The translations under genes and the position numbers were made by a program. From Actinomycetota bacterium (lineage in GTDB: Bacteria; Actinomycetota; Acidimicrobiia; IMCC26256; PALSA-555), in contig PLJD01000025.1 of assembly GCA_003140175.1 (NCBI GenBank), positions 38,153 through 102,152 of the forward strand: 64,000 bases of DNA. Reading direction: 5' to 3'. The notes below the pieces were generated by a model. It was not told the origin of the DNA, did no database searches, and saw only the letters and a program-made list of their open reading frames with translations. Positions 7,836 to 16,602 of the stretch are shown here, in pieces. Each line of letters begins with the position of its first letter. The stretch's first letter is position 1.

Positions 7836-9320
7836 TTACCGGACCCGGATCTCGGCCACGTCCAGCTTGCCGGACGGCGGCAGATACGTGATCCACACCA
7901 AGACGACCCGCGCTCGGGTCTTGGGCCGGAGCGTGAACTGGGTCTGGGTTCCCAGATTGGTCCCGGCGGCGACTGGCCGTCCCCATCCGGCCAGGGTGGG
8001 CGATGGGGTGGCCGCCGCGTAGATGGCGGCGTTCCAACCGGGTTCCTCGGTCAACACTGAGACCTGGGTGACCACGGCGGGGGTGGCGAGCGTCACGTAG
8101 ATCCCGACTCCGGGCTTGGCGTGCCCGAAGTCGCGGCTGTCATAGATCTCGGTCGGCCAGGCGGTGAGCGGGTTCCCGTCGATGGCGAGCCCGACCAGCG
8201 CGTGGTTCTCGTGGCCGTCACCGAGCGGGTCGAAATCCTGAGCCGAGACCAGGGGGAGCAACGCCGGCGCGACTCCGGCCTTCGTGGTCCCCCCGGGTCC
8301 GCCCGACCCGTGCAGGGCGAGCGCCGTGCCCCCAGCCGCGAGCACCACGATGACGGCGACCGTGATCCACCAGCGAGCCCGTCGCCGGGGAGGGCCCGGC
8401 TCGCTCCGAGACGGCCCGCGAATCGGGTCGGGAAACGACGTCGGGGCCGGACGCGAGGCGGGCAGCGTGGCGGTGATCTCGTTCGGTGCGGTCGCGTCAT
8501 GGTCGTGCAGCGCGGCGAGCGCCGCGGCGAGCGCGTGGGCGCTCGGGTATCGGCGGGCGGGGTCGAGGGCGAGGCATCGCTCGACGATCGCGGCGAGCGC
8601 GGTCGGCGTGCTCGGTGGAAGCGGCGCGGGTGGCGTGCTCAGCCGCGCCAGCGCCGTTTGTAGGTCGGTGTCACCGCGGAAGGGCAAGCGCGTGGTGAGC
8701 ATCTCGTAGAGGAGGAGACCGGTGGCATAGATATCGGCTCGTGCATCGGTGGGTTCCCCGCGTACCTGCTCGGGCGCGAGGTACCGGGCGGTGCCGAGGA
8801 TGGCGCCCGTGCCCGTCAGATCAGGGTCATCACGATTCGCCTTCGCGATTCCGAAGTCGGTGACCTTGACGCGGCCGTCGGTCGCCATGAGGACGTTCGC
8901 CGGCTTGATGTCGCGGTGGACCACGCCACATCGGTGCGCGTGGTCGAGCGCGGTTGCCACCCGCCCGGCGATGCGAGCCGCGGTCATCGGCGGCAGGGGA
9001 CCTTCCTCGTCGAGGAGGTGGCGCAGGTCTTGGCCCTCGACGAACTCCATGACGATGTACGCGACGCCGTCGTCGTCACCAGTGTCGTACACCGCAACAA
9101 TTCCCGGGTCCTCGACGCTGGCGGAGGAGATCGCTTCGTTCCGGAAGCGAGTGCGCAGCGACGCGTCGGGCGAGAGCTGAGCGTGGAGCGTCTTGACGGC
9201 TACGCGTCGAGCCAGCAGCGTGTCCTCACCGATCCACACCGATGCCATGCCGCCGTGCGCGAGATGCTCGAGCAGTCGGTACCGTCGACCGAGGATTCGG
9301 CCGGGGGCCGCGGGCTGCAT
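7836..9320 (-). CDS. PknB-type Ser/Thr protein kinase with extracellular discoidin-like domain
   Basis: The product is 494 aa. The kinase domain spans about residues 14-270: Gly loop HLAHGGMASV, Lys43 in AVKT, catalytic loop H135-R-D137-IKPANV, and D155-F-G. A basic/Pro-rich linker leads to one membrane helix (about 317-337). The extracellular domain (about 340-494) begins DFDPLGDGHENHALVG and contains DGNPLTAWPTEIYD. This is the discoidin/F5-F8-like pattern also seen in actinobacterial MurJ tails, so a wall or glycan ligand is likely. ATG 9320 is chosen over GTG 9329 because TAGCGT lies exactly 7 nt upstream and overlaps the earlier GTG. Confidence 0.9.
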   Translation of the reverse strand: MQPAAPGRILGRRYRLLEHLAHGGMASVWIGEDTLLARRVAVKTLHAQLSPDASLRTRFRNEAISSASVEDPGIVAVYDTGDDDGVAYIVMEFVEGQDLRHLLDEEGPLPPMTAARIAGRVATALDHAHRCGVVHRDIKPANVLMATDGRVKVTDFGIAKANRDDPDLTGTGAILGTARYLAPEQVRGEPTDARADIYATGLLLYEMLTTRLPFRGDTDLQTALARLSTPPAPLPPSTPTALAAIVERCLALDPARRYPSAHALAAALAALHDHDATAPNEITATLPASRPAPTSFPDPIRGPSRSEPGPPRRRARWWITVAVIVVLAAGGTALALHGSGGPGGTTKAGVAPALLPLVSAQDFDPLGDGHENHALVGLAIDGNPLTAWPTEIYDSRDFGHAKPGVGIYVTLATPAVVTQVSVLTEEPGWNAAIYAAATPSPTLAGWGRPVAAGTNLGTQTQFTLRPKTRARVVLVWITYLPPSGKLDVAEIRVR

Positions 9321-9327
9321 CAACTGC

Positions 9328-9333
9328 ACGCTA
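9328..9333 (-). promoter_or_regulatory. -10 element (TAGCGT) of a leaderless kinase transcript
   Basis: On the minus strand TAGCGT is followed by seven bases and ATG 9320. No Shine-Dalgarno sequence is present. This decides the kinase start. Confidence 0.45.
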
Positions 9334-9439
9334 CCGAGAGGCGGCGCTCAAGGTCAGGTCGTGGCGCAATGTGCAGCGACGAGAGCGCGAGTCGCCGCTC
9401 ACATCTGGGCGCCGGGCGATCCGCGTGTCGATTCGGTGA

Positions 9440-10564
9440 TCACGCAGGGCTGAATCGATCGGGCGCGAATGGCTCGAGATCGGTGGACGGTCCACGACCG
9501 AGCAGCAACTCCGCGACCAACCGGGCCGAGTACGGGCCGAGGAGCAGACCGTTCGCTCCGTGACCGGTCGCGACGTACACGTTGTCGGTGCCAGCCACAC
9601 GACCGAGGATCGGAACGTCGTCGGCGCTGACTGGGCGAAGCCCGGTTCGAACCTCCACGAACGTCGCGTCGCCGAGTCCCGGAGCGAGGTGCAGCACCTC
9701 CGAGAGCAGCTGGCGAATCCCCGCAGCCGTGGGACGGGCATCGAATCCGGCGTCGGGCTCCACCGTCGCGCCGACTGCGATCCGCCCGCCGGGCCACGAC
9801 ACGACGTAGTGGCTGAGGACGGGCTGCAGGATCGGCCAGCTTCGGGTGTCGGCTCCCTCCACCAGGAGGTGGACGATTTGGCCCCGCACGGGGACGATCG
9901 GCAACTCGATGCCGAGTTGCGCGCCGAGCTCCGGCGTCCAGGCCCCGCCGGCGATCACCGCCGCCCCGCACGCCAGCGTGGCGGCGTCGGTCTCGACGGC
10001 GACTACCTCGCTCCCGACCCGCTGGAACCCGGTCACCGACGCCGCGAGCTCGGTCAGACCTCGGAGCCGGGCGCCGTGCAGGAGCGCGGCGGTCGCGAGC
10101 CGGCCGTCGACCCGCGCCGCCTGCGGGTTGTGCAGCGCGGCGCGCACCGTTCCCAGCGGTGGACACATCGCTCGAGCTTCCGCGGGGTCGAGGTCGTGGA
10201 CGGTGCCCACCGACCGGGCGAGGATCTGCTGGCGCGTGGTCGCGAAGAGCTCGTCGTCCCACTCACGAATGGCGAGTCGCAGCGACCCACACTGCGCGTA
10301 CCCGGTGTCGGGCGCGCCCAGCTCGGCCAGCTCCGGAACGAGGTGACGGTAGTGATCGGCTGAGGCCATCGCGAGTCCGGACCACGGATCGCTCTTGGTG
10401 ACGATCGTCTCGGGGGAGAGGATCCCCGCTCCGGCGTCGGTTGCTCGACCGCGATCGTGGCGGTCGACGAGCGCGGTGTGCAGGCCTTCCCCACAGAGTT
10501 CGTAGGCGAGGGCGGCGCCGACCAGGCCGCCGCCGACGACCACCGCGTCGACCGGTGTGCTCAC
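9440..10564 (-). CDS. FAD-dependent amine/amino-acid oxidase (DAO family, ThiO-like)
   Basis: This is a 374-aa DAO-family flavoenzyme. The N-terminal dinucleotide fold (VDAVVVGGGLVGAALAYEL, then ALVDRHDRG) binds FAD. The substrate-domain strand LPIVPVRGQIVHL and the C-terminal FAD-contact motif VYVATGHGANGLLLGP are typical of glycine/D-amino-acid oxidases. Size and motifs fit ThiO (glycine oxidase) or DadA-like enzymes, but no thiamine genes are nearby, so the substrate stays open. Its GTG start overlaps the stop of the upstream SGNH gene by four bases (GTGA), so the two are translated together. Confidence 0.8.
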   Translation of the reverse strand: MSTPVDAVVVGGGLVGAALAYELCGEGLHTALVDRHDRGRATDAGAGILSPETIVTKSDPWSGLAMASADHYRHLVPELAELGAPDTGYAQCGSLRLAIREWDDELFATTRQQILARSVGTVHDLDPAEARAMCPPLGTVRAALHNPQAARVDGRLATAALLHGARLRGLTELAASVTGFQRVGSEVVAVETDAATLACGAAVIAGGAWTPELGAQLGIELPIVPVRGQIVHLLVEGADTRSWPILQPVLSHYVVSWPGGRIAVGATVEPDAGFDARPTAAGIRQLLSEVLHLAPGLGDATFVEVRTGLRPVSADDVPILGRVAGTDNVYVATGHGANGLLLGPYSARLVAELLLGRGPSTDLEPFAPDRFSPA

Positions 10565-11508
10565 GGGCGCCAGCGTGCCAGAGCCAGTCGAGGGTGGGCG
10601 CGAGCCGCTTTGTGCGTTCGGGAGCGAAACGATGAGCGGAAGATGGCCTGCGGGGCCGGACGCAGCTCACGCATGATCGCGTCCATCAGCCGGGGTGCGA
10701 CCCACGCCGGGCCGTCACCGGCGAAGTGACCGCCGTCGTTGGGTCGCAGGTCGACGCCGTCGACATCTTCGGGACACGGTGGGCCGCTGGGGCACACGAT
10801 CTTGGCGAGGTCGACCACGGTCACCGAGTCGGTGTGCTGCGCAGCGAACGTCCGGAGCAGCTCGTCGAGGTGGAGGTACTGCTGGTCCTCGGCCGGGTTG
10901 TCGTTGGGCACCGTGGCGCTGTGCTGGGCGCGCGGCGCGATGGTCACGAGGACGAGGCGGGCGCCGCCCGCGGTGAGAATCTCGCGGGACTGCTCGAACT
11001 CCTCCAGCAGCATCGCGTCGGCCGCCGGGGTCCCGAACGTATAGAACTGCCCGTTGATCAGCTGGTCGGCGTTCTCCCAGGTGCTGAGCCAGACCACGAC
11101 CTGCGGGTTCGCCTGGCGGACGGCATCGCTCAGATAGGAGACCGTGCCGCTCGCACACCCCGGCCCCCACGGGATGGCGGTGCCATTGGGATAGGCGGGG
11201 ATCCCGGTGACGAGGCCGCAGCCGTCCCGAACCTGGGCGGTGAACCTGATCCCCCGAATGGCCGCCTGGGCGGCCAGGGCCGGGCTCAACGAGTCAGCCA
11301 CCGAGTCGCCCACCAGGAGCATGGTCGGAGGTGGCGCGGGCGCGGTCGCGGGAGGGGGCGCCACGGTCGAGGTGGTCGTTGACGTCGCGGGGTGCCCGGG
11401 GCGAGCGGCGGTGGGGACCGCGGTGGCGCTGAGCAACCCGCCCACCAGGGCGAGCACTGCTAGCAGTCGGGCGCCCGGACCTTTCGCCAGTCGGTGTGGT
11501 GGCACCAC
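10561..11508 (-). CDS. Secreted SGNH-type hydrolase/acyltransferase domain protein
   Basis: The product is 315 aa. An N-terminal signal peptide (about residues 12-36, LLAVLALVGGLLSATAVPTA) is followed by a Thr/Pro-rich linker. The SGNH domain then starts with LLVGDSVADSLSP (Ser nucleophile). The Asn-type block WLSTWENADQ follows, and the C-terminal NDGGHFAGDGPAW holds the catalytic D-x-x-H. Such stand-alone SGNH domains resemble the C-terminal part of acyltransferase-3 (OafA-type) proteins and act on cell-surface glycans or lipids. Start GTG 11508 or the next GTG 11505; GAAGG lies 3-6 nt upstream. It is coupled to the FAD oxidase gene. Confidence 0.75.
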   Translation of the reverse strand: MVPPHRLAKGPGARLLAVLALVGGLLSATAVPTAARPGHPATSTTTSTVAPPPATAPAPPPTMLLVGDSVADSLSPALAAQAAIRGIRFTAQVRDGCGLVTGIPAYPNGTAIPWGPGCASGTVSYLSDAVRQANPQVVVWLSTWENADQLINGQFYTFGTPAADAMLLEEFEQSREILTAGGARLVLVTIAPRAQHSATVPNDNPAEDQQYLHLDELLRTFAAQHTDSVTVVDLAKIVCPSGPPCPEDVDGVDLRPNDGGHFAGDGPAWVAPRLMDAIMRELRPAPQAIFRSSFRSRTHKAARAHPRLALARWRP

Positions 11509-11637
11509 GAACCTTCGCGCTGCCGTGTCCCTGAGTCCGCATCGTATGCCGCGGGGCGCCGAGGCGGGACGGGGGAGGGCTTCGCCGGTCGTGCCGCAAG
11601 GGACCCGGAGCTCGGATCCCGGTTCGCGCCCGGTGGG

Positions 11638-12456
11638 TTACGCGGGCACCGGCGATTCGCGGGACAACCCGACCGTCGCCTGGCACCTCTCAACCGCGCG
11701 AGCCAGGGTGTGCGAAAGCAAGACGAGCACGGCCCCACCAATCGCGTCGAGCACCCAGTGGTTCGCGGTCACGAGCACCGCCAGCACCATCAGGGTGGGA
11801 TAGAGCAGGAGGGCAGCCTTCGCCCAGCGCCGGCGGAGCAGCGGCCACAGCGCGATGGCTGCCCAGATCGCCCATCCGACGTGCAGGCTGGGCATGGCGG
11901 CGTACGGATTGGTGGAACCGGTCACCGATGGACCTGAGCTGGCGGTGGCGCTGACGAGGCTGGCGAGCGGCGTCTTGGTGAGGCTGAAGTACACCGTCGA
12001 GGTGTCGAGGAGGTGGCCCGTTCCCGTCACGAGTCGAGGTGGCATCACGGGGTAGAGCCAGAAGCACAACGCGGCAAGGCCGAGCATGATCACGAAGACG
12101 TTGCGCCAGTGGCGGTAGCGCTGCGGAGCTCGGCGATACAGCATCACGAGCACGATCGGGGGGGCGACCAGGTGCAGGGAGTTGTACGAGACGTTGCACG
12201 CCGCCACGAGCCACGGAAGGTGCAGCGCCGCCGATTGGATGCCTCGTTCCAGGTTGAGGCCGAGCGTCCGCTCGACGCCGAACAGCGCCCGAGCGTGCTG
12301 GGACGCCTTGGCCGTGGCACCAGCCACGTGGGACCGCAGCTCGTCATAGAGCGCATAGACCCATAACAGGGCGACGATCTGCACCAGGCCGTGATGAGCA
12401 CGGAAGAGCGCCTGGTCAGTGTCCGGCGCGGACGGGTTCGCGGTGAGCGTCGTCAT
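11638..12456 (-). CDS. PAP2-superfamily (inositolphosphotransferase-like) membrane protein
   Basis: This is a 272-aa protein with about six membrane helices. The PAP2_3 pattern is clear: NPYAAMPSLHVGWAIWAAIA (the PSxH motif) followed by LVTANHWVLDAIGGAVLV (the H-x3-D motif). The first phosphatase motif (K-x6-RP) is poorly conserved, as in the Aur1/Ipt1 and actinobacterial PAP2_3 branch. It probably dephosphorylates or exchanges head groups of membrane lipids such as phosphoinositides, which actinobacteria make. Confidence 0.8.
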   Translation of the reverse strand: MTTLTANPSAPDTDQALFRAHHGLVQIVALLWVYALYDELRSHVAGATAKASQHARALFGVERTLGLNLERGIQSAALHLPWLVAACNVSYNSLHLVAPPIVLVMLYRRAPQRYRHWRNVFVIMLGLAALCFWLYPVMPPRLVTGTGHLLDTSTVYFSLTKTPLASLVSATASSGPSVTGSTNPYAAMPSLHVGWAIWAAIALWPLLRRRWAKAALLLYPTLMVLAVLVTANHWVLDAIGGAVLVLLSHTLARAVERCQATVGLSRESPVPA

Positions 12457-12695
12457 CCGACGGCGCCGCGGCGCGGGAACGACGCCCAGACCGGGCCGGC
12501 GGATCGGCAGCGGGCGGCGATCGGCGCCACCTCACCCTGGCGTGCGGGGGGCATGGGGATGGGTCGGCAATCCGGGCGCCGAACCTGAGCCGAGCGAGCC
12601 GGGCCGGTGCGCTGCCGCCGGGTTCGCGCCCCTCGCGCCGCTGGGCTCGGGGCCGATCCGCCGGCCCGGCCTGGACCCGGGGGCGCGAATACTTT

Positions 12696-12701
12696 TATTA
12701 T
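12696..12701 (+). promoter_or_regulatory. -10 element (TATTAT) of a leaderless tetR transcript
   Basis: TATTAT in an unusually A/T-rich island is followed by exactly six bases and GTG 12708. This is the best -10 match in the window. Confidence 0.55.
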
Positions 12702-12707
12702 CGCCGG

Positions 12708-13322
12708 GTGGCGACCGTGGAAATTCAGGTCCAGGCGTCAGTGCGGGATCGGCTGCTCGAGGCGGCCGCCTCGGTGTTCGTGGAGCGGGGCTTTTGGGGG
12801 ACCCGGGTTCAAGACATCGCCCGCGCGGCCGGGCTCAGCACCGGCGCGCTCTACTCGCAGTTCGACAGCAAGAGCGCGCTGCTGGCAGAGGCGGTGGCGA
12901 CCCACGGAGAGTTCGCGCTCGCTGCGCTCGTGCGGGCGGCCGGCGCGCAGGATCAGTCTGGTGTCGCTCGGGCGGCCCGGCTCGGGAGCATGTTGAGTGG
13001 ATCGGCCACCCCGCTCGACACGCTGTTGCTCGACGCGTTCGCGGCGGCCAGCCACGACGCCGAGGCGGCGCGGCGGCTCGGCCCGGGCCTCGACGAACTC
13101 CACGCCGCGGTCAGGGAGCGGATCGCGGCGATGCGCGCCAGCGGCGAGCTCTCCGACGAGGTCGCCGACGCTGCGGTCGTCGCGCTCGTCGAAGCGGTGA
13201 TCCTGGGCACGGTGGTGATGCGCGCGACTCGGATGCCCTTGTCGGGTCTCGACGAGGCTTCGCAGCTGATGCGCCACCTCGTCCGGGCCCTGAGCGACGA
13301 ACCCGGCACCGAAGAGGCCTGA
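12708..13322 (+). CDS. TetR-family transcriptional regulator
   Basis: This is a 204-aa TetR regulator. The N-terminal helix-turn-helix domain (residues about 12-58: RLLEAAASVFVERGFWGTRV, then IARAAGLSTGALYSQFDSKS) is canonical, followed by an all-helical ligand domain with no assignable ligand. GTG 12708 would be translated leaderless from the TATTAT hexamer. Its TGA overlaps the ATG of the sulfatase by one base (TGATG), so the regulator and enzyme share a transcript. The regulator most likely controls this operon in response to a sulfate ester or a product. Confidence 0.85.
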   Translation: MATVEIQVQASVRDRLLEAAASVFVERGFWGTRVQDIARAAGLSTGALYSQFDSKSALLAEAVATHGEFALAALVRAAGAQDQSGVARAARLGSMLSGSATPLDTLLLDAFAAASHDAEAARRLGPGLDELHAAVRERIAAMRASGELSDEVADAAVVALVEAVILGTVVMRATRMPLSGLDEASQLMRHLVRALSDEPGTEEA

Positions 13323-14935
13323 TGGGTCGAAACATCTTGTTCATCACGACGGACCAGCAGCGCTACGACTCGCTGGGCTGCAACGGGGGGACGATCGCGC
13401 GAACCCCGGTCGTCGATGGCCTGGCCAGCGAGGGGATCAACTTCCGCGGTGCGTACTGCAACTCGACCGTGTGCACCCCGGCCCGTTCCACGATTCTGAC
13501 CGGGCAGTACATCCGGACCCACGGCGCCATTGCGAACGGCGTCCCGCTACCCGTCGACGCTCCCAGCGTGGCGGCGTACCTGGGCGAGCGAGCCGGCTAC
13601 CGAACCGCGCTGCTCGGCAAGGCGCACTTCGAGCCCGGCCTCGACCTTCAGGCGGACTACCAAGAGACCCAGCTCGGTCGGAGTGGCGAGACCGGACCCA
13701 TGCGCGGATTCGAGCACGTCGAACTCGTGATGCACGGCGCCCTTCCCCCACTCCACTACTCGCGGTGGCTTCAGGAGCACCATCCCGAGCACATGGGCAG
13801 CTACGTGCGTGTCCTCAGCGCGGAGCGTGGCGGCGACACCGGGATGATCGAGACCAAGAACAACCCGATCCCGCGAGCCTGGTACCACACCGACTGGGTC
13901 GCCGATCGGACCGTCGCCTACCTCGACGGCCTCGCCGCCGACGACGACTGGTTCGTCTGGATGAGCTTCCCGGATCCCCACCATCCATGGGACCCACCCG
14001 CCGAGGAGCTGCACCGGGTCGACTGGCACGACCTGCCCCTGCCGGCGGGCCACCCGGGCTCGGACGAAGCCGTGCGCAGCGTGCTCGAGCGCAAGCCCGC
14101 GCACTGGCTCGCGTGCTGGGAGGGCCGCTTTATCAATCAGGAAGGCGGACCCGCCAGCTACCGACCGGCCCGCGTCACCGACGACCAGTTCCGAGAAATC
14201 AACGCCAAGACCCACGTCATGAACGAGCTCATCGACGAGGCCTGCGGACGAGTCCTGGACCGGGTCGCGGCCCGTGGCTGGACCGACCGCACCGACGTCT
14301 TCTTCACGACCGACCACGGCGAGCTGCAGGGAGACCTCGGCCTGCTCTTCAAGGGTCCCTTCCACGTCGAGTCGCTCATGCACATCCCGCTCGTGTGGCG
14401 TCCCGCCCCCGGGGCGGCCGTCTCCGCCGACGAGGTAAACGAGCCGGTCGGACAGGTCGATCTCGCCCCGACGTTCTGTCAGATCGCGGGCGTTTCCCCC
14501 CCAGACTGGATGCAGGGCGCGGCCCTGCCCCGCGCCGGCGGATCCGACCGGGAACGGGCACTGTGCGAATGGGACAGCCAGTTCCCCGGATACGGCATGC
14601 ATCTCCGATCGATCGTGCGCGACGGCTGGCTCTGCACCGCCTACGAGCCGACGACCAGGAACCAACCCAACGGGCTCGAGCGATGGTTTGCGAACCTCCC
14701 GCCCCAGGTCCGCGAGCTGCTCGGCGTCGACGACAACCCGATGGGTCCCCAGAGCCCGATCGACTACGACGGAACCGAAGGCGAGCTGTACAACCTCGCC
14801 GACGACCCGCACCAGTTCGAGAACCTCTGGGACGACCCGAACCACCGATCGACGCGCCGTGACCTGGTCGCGGATCTCTATGACAGCTTGCCCGAGCCGC
14901 GCCCCGAGCCGCTGCTCGTGGCCCGGCCGGCATAA
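13322..14935 (+). CDS. Type I (Cys-type) sulfatase
   Basis: This is a 537-aa alkaline-phosphatase-fold sulfatase. Metal ligands are D11-Q12 at the N-terminus (NILFITTDQQRYDSLG) and DH in FFTTDHGELQGDLGL. The signature C51-T-P-A-R-S is the C-x-P-x-R motif, whose Cys is turned into formylglycine by the FGE enzyme. No FGE gene is in the window, so it must be elsewhere. There is no signal peptide, so the enzyme is cytoplasmic. Its length and the FADNL/choline-sulfatase-like motifs fit sulfatase or phosphonate monoester hydrolase. Start ATG 13322 overlaps the tetR stop; the frame stays open far upstream, but that part lies on top of tetR in another frame. Confidence 0.88.
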   Translation: MGRNILFITTDQQRYDSLGCNGGTIARTPVVDGLASEGINFRGAYCNSTVCTPARSTILTGQYIRTHGAIANGVPLPVDAPSVAAYLGERAGYRTALLGKAHFEPGLDLQADYQETQLGRSGETGPMRGFEHVELVMHGALPPLHYSRWLQEHHPEHMGSYVRVLSAERGGDTGMIETKNNPIPRAWYHTDWVADRTVAYLDGLAADDDWFVWMSFPDPHHPWDPPAEELHRVDWHDLPLPAGHPGSDEAVRSVLERKPAHWLACWEGRFINQEGGPASYRPARVTDDQFREINAKTHVMNELIDEACGRVLDRVAARGWTDRTDVFFTTDHGELQGDLGLLFKGPFHVESLMHIPLVWRPAPGAAVSADEVNEPVGQVDLAPTFCQIAGVSPPDWMQGAALPRAGGSDRERALCEWDSQFPGYGMHLRSIVRDGWLCTAYEPTTRNQPNGLERWFANLPPQVRELLGVDDNPMGPQSPIDYDGTEGELYNLADDPHQFENLWDDPNHRSTRRDLVADLYDSLPEPRPEPLLVARPA

Positions 14936-14963
14936 CCGACGATCACGCCGCGAGGAGCACGAC

Positions 14964-15356
14964 ATGCCGATCCAGCCGACCCGGGAGCAGATCCAGGATC
15001 TGGTGTCGAGCGACCACGAGGGCCCGGTCGTCATGCTCAACCTGCTGCGCTTCCGCGACCAGTCCAACGACGGTGCTGGCAGCGGGCGGGACTCCTACGG
15101 CCGTTACGGCGACTCGGTCCGTTCGCTCCTCGAGGCCGCGGGCGGCCGCGTGCTCTGGCAGGGCCGGGCGGATTCGGTGGTGATCGGAGACGAGGCCGAC
15201 GCCTGGGACGCGGTGATCCTCGTGGAGTATCCATCCCGAGCCCGGTTCCTCGACATGGTGTCCAAGCCCGACTACCAAGAAGTGTCGTCGCATCGGACCA
15301 ACGCCCTGGTCGACTCGCGACTGATCGCGTGCACGGAGGTCTTCCGCTCCACCTGA
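14964..15356 (+). CDS. DUF1330-like dimeric alpha/beta-barrel protein
   Basis: The product is 130 aa with GAGGAG 6 nt before ATG 14964. The pattern GPVVMLNLLRFRDQS, then a Tyr-rich helix, GGRVLWQGRADSVVIGD and VEYPSRARFLDMVSKPDYQE matches the DUF1330/EthD-like ferredoxin-like fold. Proteins of this type are small dimers; the catalytic role is unclear. It lies 28 bp after the sulfatase and is probably the third gene of the TetR operon. Confidence 0.75.
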   Translation: MPIQPTREQIQDLVSSDHEGPVVMLNLLRFRDQSNDGAGSGRDSYGRYGDSVRSLLEAAGGRVLWQGRADSVVIGDEADAWDAVILVEYPSRARFLDMVSKPDYQEVSSHRTNALVDSRLIACTEVFRST

Positions 15357-15519
15357 GCGGGGCGCCACTCGGGTTGCGAGTCGCGTGACCATCGGCACAT
15401 TTCGTACCGACGCGCGGATCCGGTAATAGCCACACCGCCGAGACTTCCTAGAGTGTGCGACGAGCGCGCTCCCTCGTGACGGCCGACCCGGCCACGGACG
15501 CGCCGAGAGGAGCCCAATC

Positions 15520-16497
15520 GTGCGAGCGGCGCGCTGTGTCGCCTACGGGCCGCCGGAGAACATCGTCGTCGAGGACCTTCCTGACCCTTCGGTGAGCGCC
15601 GGCCAGGCGCTCGTGCAGATCCGCGCCGCGGCGGTCAACTTCCCCGACGTGCTGATGGTCGCCGACCAGTACCAGATCTCGCTGCCCGTTCCGTTCATCC
15701 CGGGCAGCGAGTTCGCGGGCGTCGTGACCGCGGTCGGCGACGACGTCACCGAGGTCAGCGTCGGCGAGCGCGTCTTCGGGAGCGGCTTCGCCGGCGCCTT
15801 CGCCGAGCAGGTCGCCTTGCCGGCCACGATGCTGCGCCAAGTCCCCGATTCGATCCGTTTCGACGAGGCAGCGGCGTTCGGCGTCGCTCACACCACCGCG
15901 TACCACGCCCTGCGCAGCGTCGCCGAGGTCACCCCGGGAGAGTGGGTCGTGGTCCTGGGGGCCGCCGGCGGCGTCGGTCTCGCCGCGGTGGACGTCGCCC
16001 GGGCGTTCGGGGCGCGGGTCCTCGCGGCGGCGTCCAGCGCCGAGAAATTGGCGCTGTGCACCCAGCGGGGCGCCGAGGCGGTCGTGAACTACGACACCGA
16101 GAACCTCAAGGAGCGGATCAAGGAGCTCACCGACGGCGGGGCCGACGTCGTCATCGACCCGGTCGGTGGCCCGTACTCTGAAGCGGCCCTCCGGGCGACC
16201 CGATGGGGTGGACGCTTCGTGGTCGTCGGCTTCGCCTCCGGCGAGATTCCCCGCATCCCCTTGAACCTGGTGCTCCTCAAGGGAGTCATCATCAAGGGGT
16301 TCGAGGTCCGCACCTTCGCGCAGCACGCACCCGACGCGGCGCGTCGCGACCACGACGAGCTCCACGCGCGGTTCCAGAGCGGACAGCTGCGGCCCTACGT
16401 GTCCGCGACGTTCCCGTTGGCCGAAGTCGGCGCTGCGCTCCGCTCGGTCGCGGACCGGCGAGCCCTCGGCAAGGTGATCGTGGACCCCACCCGATGA
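15520..16497 (+). CDS. NADPH:quinone oxidoreductase (zinc-free MDR family)
   Basis: This 325-aa medium-chain dehydrogenase/reductase lacks the catalytic-zinc GHE motif. The N-terminal GroES-like half carries the AAVNFPDVLMVADQYQ pattern of the quinone oxidoreductase branch. The Rossmann half has LGAAGGVGLAAVDVARAFGA for NADPH, and the C-terminal end is LGKVIVDP. The start is GTG 15520 with GAGAGGAG 8 nt upstream. The electron acceptor could be a quinone or an enoyl thioester. Confidence 0.85.
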   Translation: MRAARCVAYGPPENIVVEDLPDPSVSAGQALVQIRAAAVNFPDVLMVADQYQISLPVPFIPGSEFAGVVTAVGDDVTEVSVGERVFGSGFAGAFAEQVALPATMLRQVPDSIRFDEAAAFGVAHTTAYHALRSVAEVTPGEWVVVLGAAGGVGLAAVDVARAFGARVLAAASSAEKLALCTQRGAEAVVNYDTENLKERIKELTDGGADVVIDPVGGPYSEAALRATRWGGRFVVVGFASGEIPRIPLNLVLLKGVIIKGFEVRTFAQHAPDAARRDHDELHARFQSGQLRPYVSATFPLAEVGAALRSVADRRALGKVIVDPTR

Positions 16498-16511
16498 CCG
16501 CGGCGGCCCGC

Positions 16512-16525
16512 CGGGTCTGAACCCG
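16512..16525 (+). terminator. Hairpin downstream of the quinone oxidoreductase
   Basis: CGGGT-CTGA-ACCCG forms a five-pair stem with a tetraloop 15 bp after the stop codon. There is no T-run, as is usual in such G+C-rich genomes. Confidence 0.35.
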
Positions 16526-16590
16526 TGAAGCTCGGATCATCAGCGCCGGGTGTCGCCGCGCGGCTCCCGTCGCGCTCGACGGCTGCCGCG

Positions 16591-16596
16591 TAATCT
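16591..16596 (+). promoter_or_regulatory. -10 element (TAATCT) of a leaderless transcript
   Basis: TAATCT is followed by exactly six bases and ATG 16603; no Shine-Dalgarno sequence is seen. Confidence 0.5.
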
Positions 16597-16602
16597 GGGC
16601 GC

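Noticed and set aside
12419..13321. Long N-terminal extension of the sulfatase frame
   Set aside because: It lies on top of the tetR gene in another frame, is Arg/Pro/Gly-rich and has no sulfatase character.
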